Assembly (NCBI GenBank): GCA_938003665.1
Contig: CALKYI010000079.1
Location: 1 to 8,555, forward strand
Direction: 5' to 3'
Origin: an uncultured Flavobacteriales bacterium
GTDB lineage: Bacteria > Bacteroidota > Bacteroidia > Flavobacteriales_D > Sanyastnellaceae
Length of the DNA: 8,555 bases
Below, in pieces: positions 7,358 through 8,555 of the stretch; position 1 is the stretch's first letter; the number at the start of each line of letters is the position of its first letter. Under the pieces are notes generated by a model, which searched no databases, was not told the DNA's origin, and saw only the letters and a list, made by a program, of their open reading frames with translations. Both the position numbers and the translations under genes were made by a program.

Positions 7358-7378
7358 CCGACGAAGGTAGGGGTTCCG

Positions 7379-8479
7379 TCAATCGAATGCGTGACGCGAA
7401 TGAAGCCGATTGGTCCACGTATCAACGCCCAGCTGTCCTGAAGACTTCATGCCGTGCGGAAGCGGCCGGGTTTGCTCCGGTATGAGCGGAGCAGGCAAAC
7501 CACCACCGGTGGCTGTGGGATTTGTCCATCGCTTGATTTCATTCCAGGCGTCCTGGTGCAAGAAGTCGTTGAGGACGGTGGCGCCACCTTCGATCAACAA
7601 GCTGGAGAGGTTGAATTCGGTGTAAAGCCTTTCGAGCAAGGCATCCAGCCCTTCCTTCACCCCCCAGTAGCAGGTGTGCTTCGTTGCGGGGTCTTTGGTC
7701 GACCCAACGACGTGAATCAAATTGCTGTTGCGCTGAATCAATGCATGTTCCGAGGAGATGAGGCCATCAGGATCGAGCAGCACAATGCGTGGGGAAGGCG
7801 CCTCAATGCTGCGCACGTTGAGCTGGGGCGTATCCACCAACGCGGTATTCGCACCAACGACGATCCCTTGTTCTAATGCGCGCCACGTGTGAGTCAATGG
7901 ACGAGCTGTTTCTGCTGTGATCGGGAATCCGCCGGCACCTGGCTGTCGCTCTTGCAGTGGCCGTCCGTCCATGTAGCCATCACGGGATTCGGCCCATTTC
8001 AAGACGACCCATGGGCGCTTTGTTTCGGCATTCCAAAAAAACCGACGGTTCTGCCACGCCAGCTCGTCCGCAAGGCACCCTACGTCCACCTGAATGCCCG
8101 CAACACGGAGGCGTTCAATTCCTCTTCCAGCAACCGCAGGATTTGAATCCCGAGTGCCGATGACAACGCGTTTTGGTTGAATGCGTTCGATCAGGGCGGC
8201 ACAAGCAGGGGTTTGGCCAATGTGGTTGCAGGGCTCGAGGGTGACATACCACGTACTTTCGGTGAGCAGCGGCTGGTGTGCAGGGGAAACCGATTGGTAT
8301 GCTTCCACTTCGGCGTGGGCTTGCCCGAACGCCGTATGCCAGCCTTCTCCAATGATTCGGCCTTCAGTGCTGACAATGACACACCCCACGAGCGGGTTGG
8401 GCGCCGCCGTGAATTGGCCACGTTCCGCCAGTTCCATCGCGGTGCGCATGAACTGTAGGTCTGCGGCCGAAAACTGCAT
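7379..8479 (-). CDS. ribD: Bifunctional riboflavin biosynthesis deaminase/reductase RibD
   Basis: Carries out two successive riboflavin steps on the product of GTP cyclohydrolase II: deamination of the pyrimidine ring and NADPH-dependent reduction of the ribosyl group. It is 366 residues, matching E. coli RibD (about 367). The N-terminal deaminase has zinc ligands H55, C84 and C93 in HAE (55-57) and PCNHIGQTPAC (83-93), with E57 the proton shuttle. PNPLVGC (27-33) is the family substrate motif. The linker WQNRRFFWN (142-150) leads to the reductase domain: LKWAESRDGYMDG (160-172), GANTALVDTPQLNVR (209-223) and the nucleotide-binding IEGG (296-299). All are near consensus, and both activities look intact. 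The ATG at 8479 follows folD after 10 nt, and the 3' end is 21 nt before the transporter start, so the three genes are probably co-transcribed. Confidence 0.97.
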   Translation of the reverse strand: MQFSAADLQFMRTAMELAERGQFTAAPNPLVGCVIVSTEGRIIGEGWHTAFGQAHAEVEAYQSVSPAHQPLLTESTWYVTLEPCNHIGQTPACAALIERIQPKRVVIGTRDSNPAVAGRGIERLRVAGIQVDVGCLADELAWQNRRFFWNAETKRPWVVLKWAESRDGYMDGRPLQERQPGAGGFPITAETARPLTHTWRALEQGIVVGANTALVDTPQLNVRSIEAPSPRIVLLDPDGLISSEHALIQRNSNLIHVVGSTKDPATKHTCYWGVKEGLDALLERLYTEFNLSSLLIEGGATVLNDFLHQDAWNEIKRWTNPTATGGGLPAPLIPEQTRPLPHGMKSSGQLGVDTWTNRLHSRHAFD

Positions 8480-8489
8480 GAGTAGCTGA

Positions 8490-8555
8490 TCAGGACTGCG
8501 CTGCCGCGTCCAAGGTGTTTTTGAGAAGCATGGCGATGGTCATCGGGCCGACGCC
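8490..8555 (-). CDS. folD: FolD C-terminus (methylenetetrahydrofolate dehydrogenase/cyclohydrolase), partial
   Basis: Only the last 21 codons and the TGA are in the window. They read GVGPMTIAMLLKNTLDAAAQS. The GVGPMT-AMLL-NT sequence is the strongly conserved end of FolD, which interconverts methylene-, methenyl- and 10-formyl-tetrahydrofolate in one-carbon metabolism. The rest of the gene lies beyond 8555. Its stop is 10 nt before the ribD start, pointing to a shared transcript. The call is made from a short but very characteristic motif. Confidence 0.88.
   Translation of the reverse strand, partial: GVGPMTIAMLLKNTLDAAAQS

Noticed and set aside
6870..7418. Minus-strand open frame spanning the ribD-transporter junction
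   Set aside because: Out of frame with both genes; its translation is a frame-shifted copy of the membrane protein without helices or motifs.

Overview
This window looks like ordinary chromosome from a marine-type Bacteroidota, most likely a Flavobacteriales relative. It has moderately high GC and dense coding. Evidence for the lineage: start codons lack Shine-Dalgarno sequences; an exact TAnnTTTG promoter element is present; there is a secreted protein with WGGLI-type beta-helix modules and 'DDGSC' repeats; there is a GIN-domain (DUF2807) lipoprotein; and RibD has Bacteroidota-like linker motifs. The species cannot be named from the sequence alone.

Layout. (1) 1-1353, plus strand: the 3' part of a large secreted protein, a beta-helix-like region followed by two Cys-containing 'DDGSC' repeats and a dockerin-like calcium loop. 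(2) 1354-2430, minus strand: a PagL/acyloxyacyl-hydrolase-like outer-membrane barrel, convergent with (1) with no base between the stop codons. (3) 2466-4042, plus strand: mazG and a GIN-domain lipoprotein overlapping as ATGA. This pair is divergent from (2) across 35 bp that carry promoter-like elements. (4) 4094-6472, plus strand: a secreted zinc metallopeptidase of family M1. (5) 6473-8555, minus strand: an apparent operon transcribed folD (only its end is visible) -> ribD -> EamA-type transporter. Its last gene converges on the M1 gene, again with no gap.

Function. Two themes are mixed. One is cell-envelope and secreted functions: surface protein, lipid A deacylase-like barrel, surface lipoprotein, and exported peptidase. 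The other is housekeeping nucleotide and cofactor metabolism: MazG NTP clean-up, RibD in riboflavin synthesis, and FolD in one-carbon folate metabolism. I see no mobile element, CRISPR array, tRNA, rRNA or defence locus, and no stretch over 300 bases lacks a gene. I did not find a convincing undescribed system. The most interesting points are the C-terminal module of the first protein, the apparent loss of the PagL catalytic glutamate, the compact divergent promoter, and the gapless convergent junctions.
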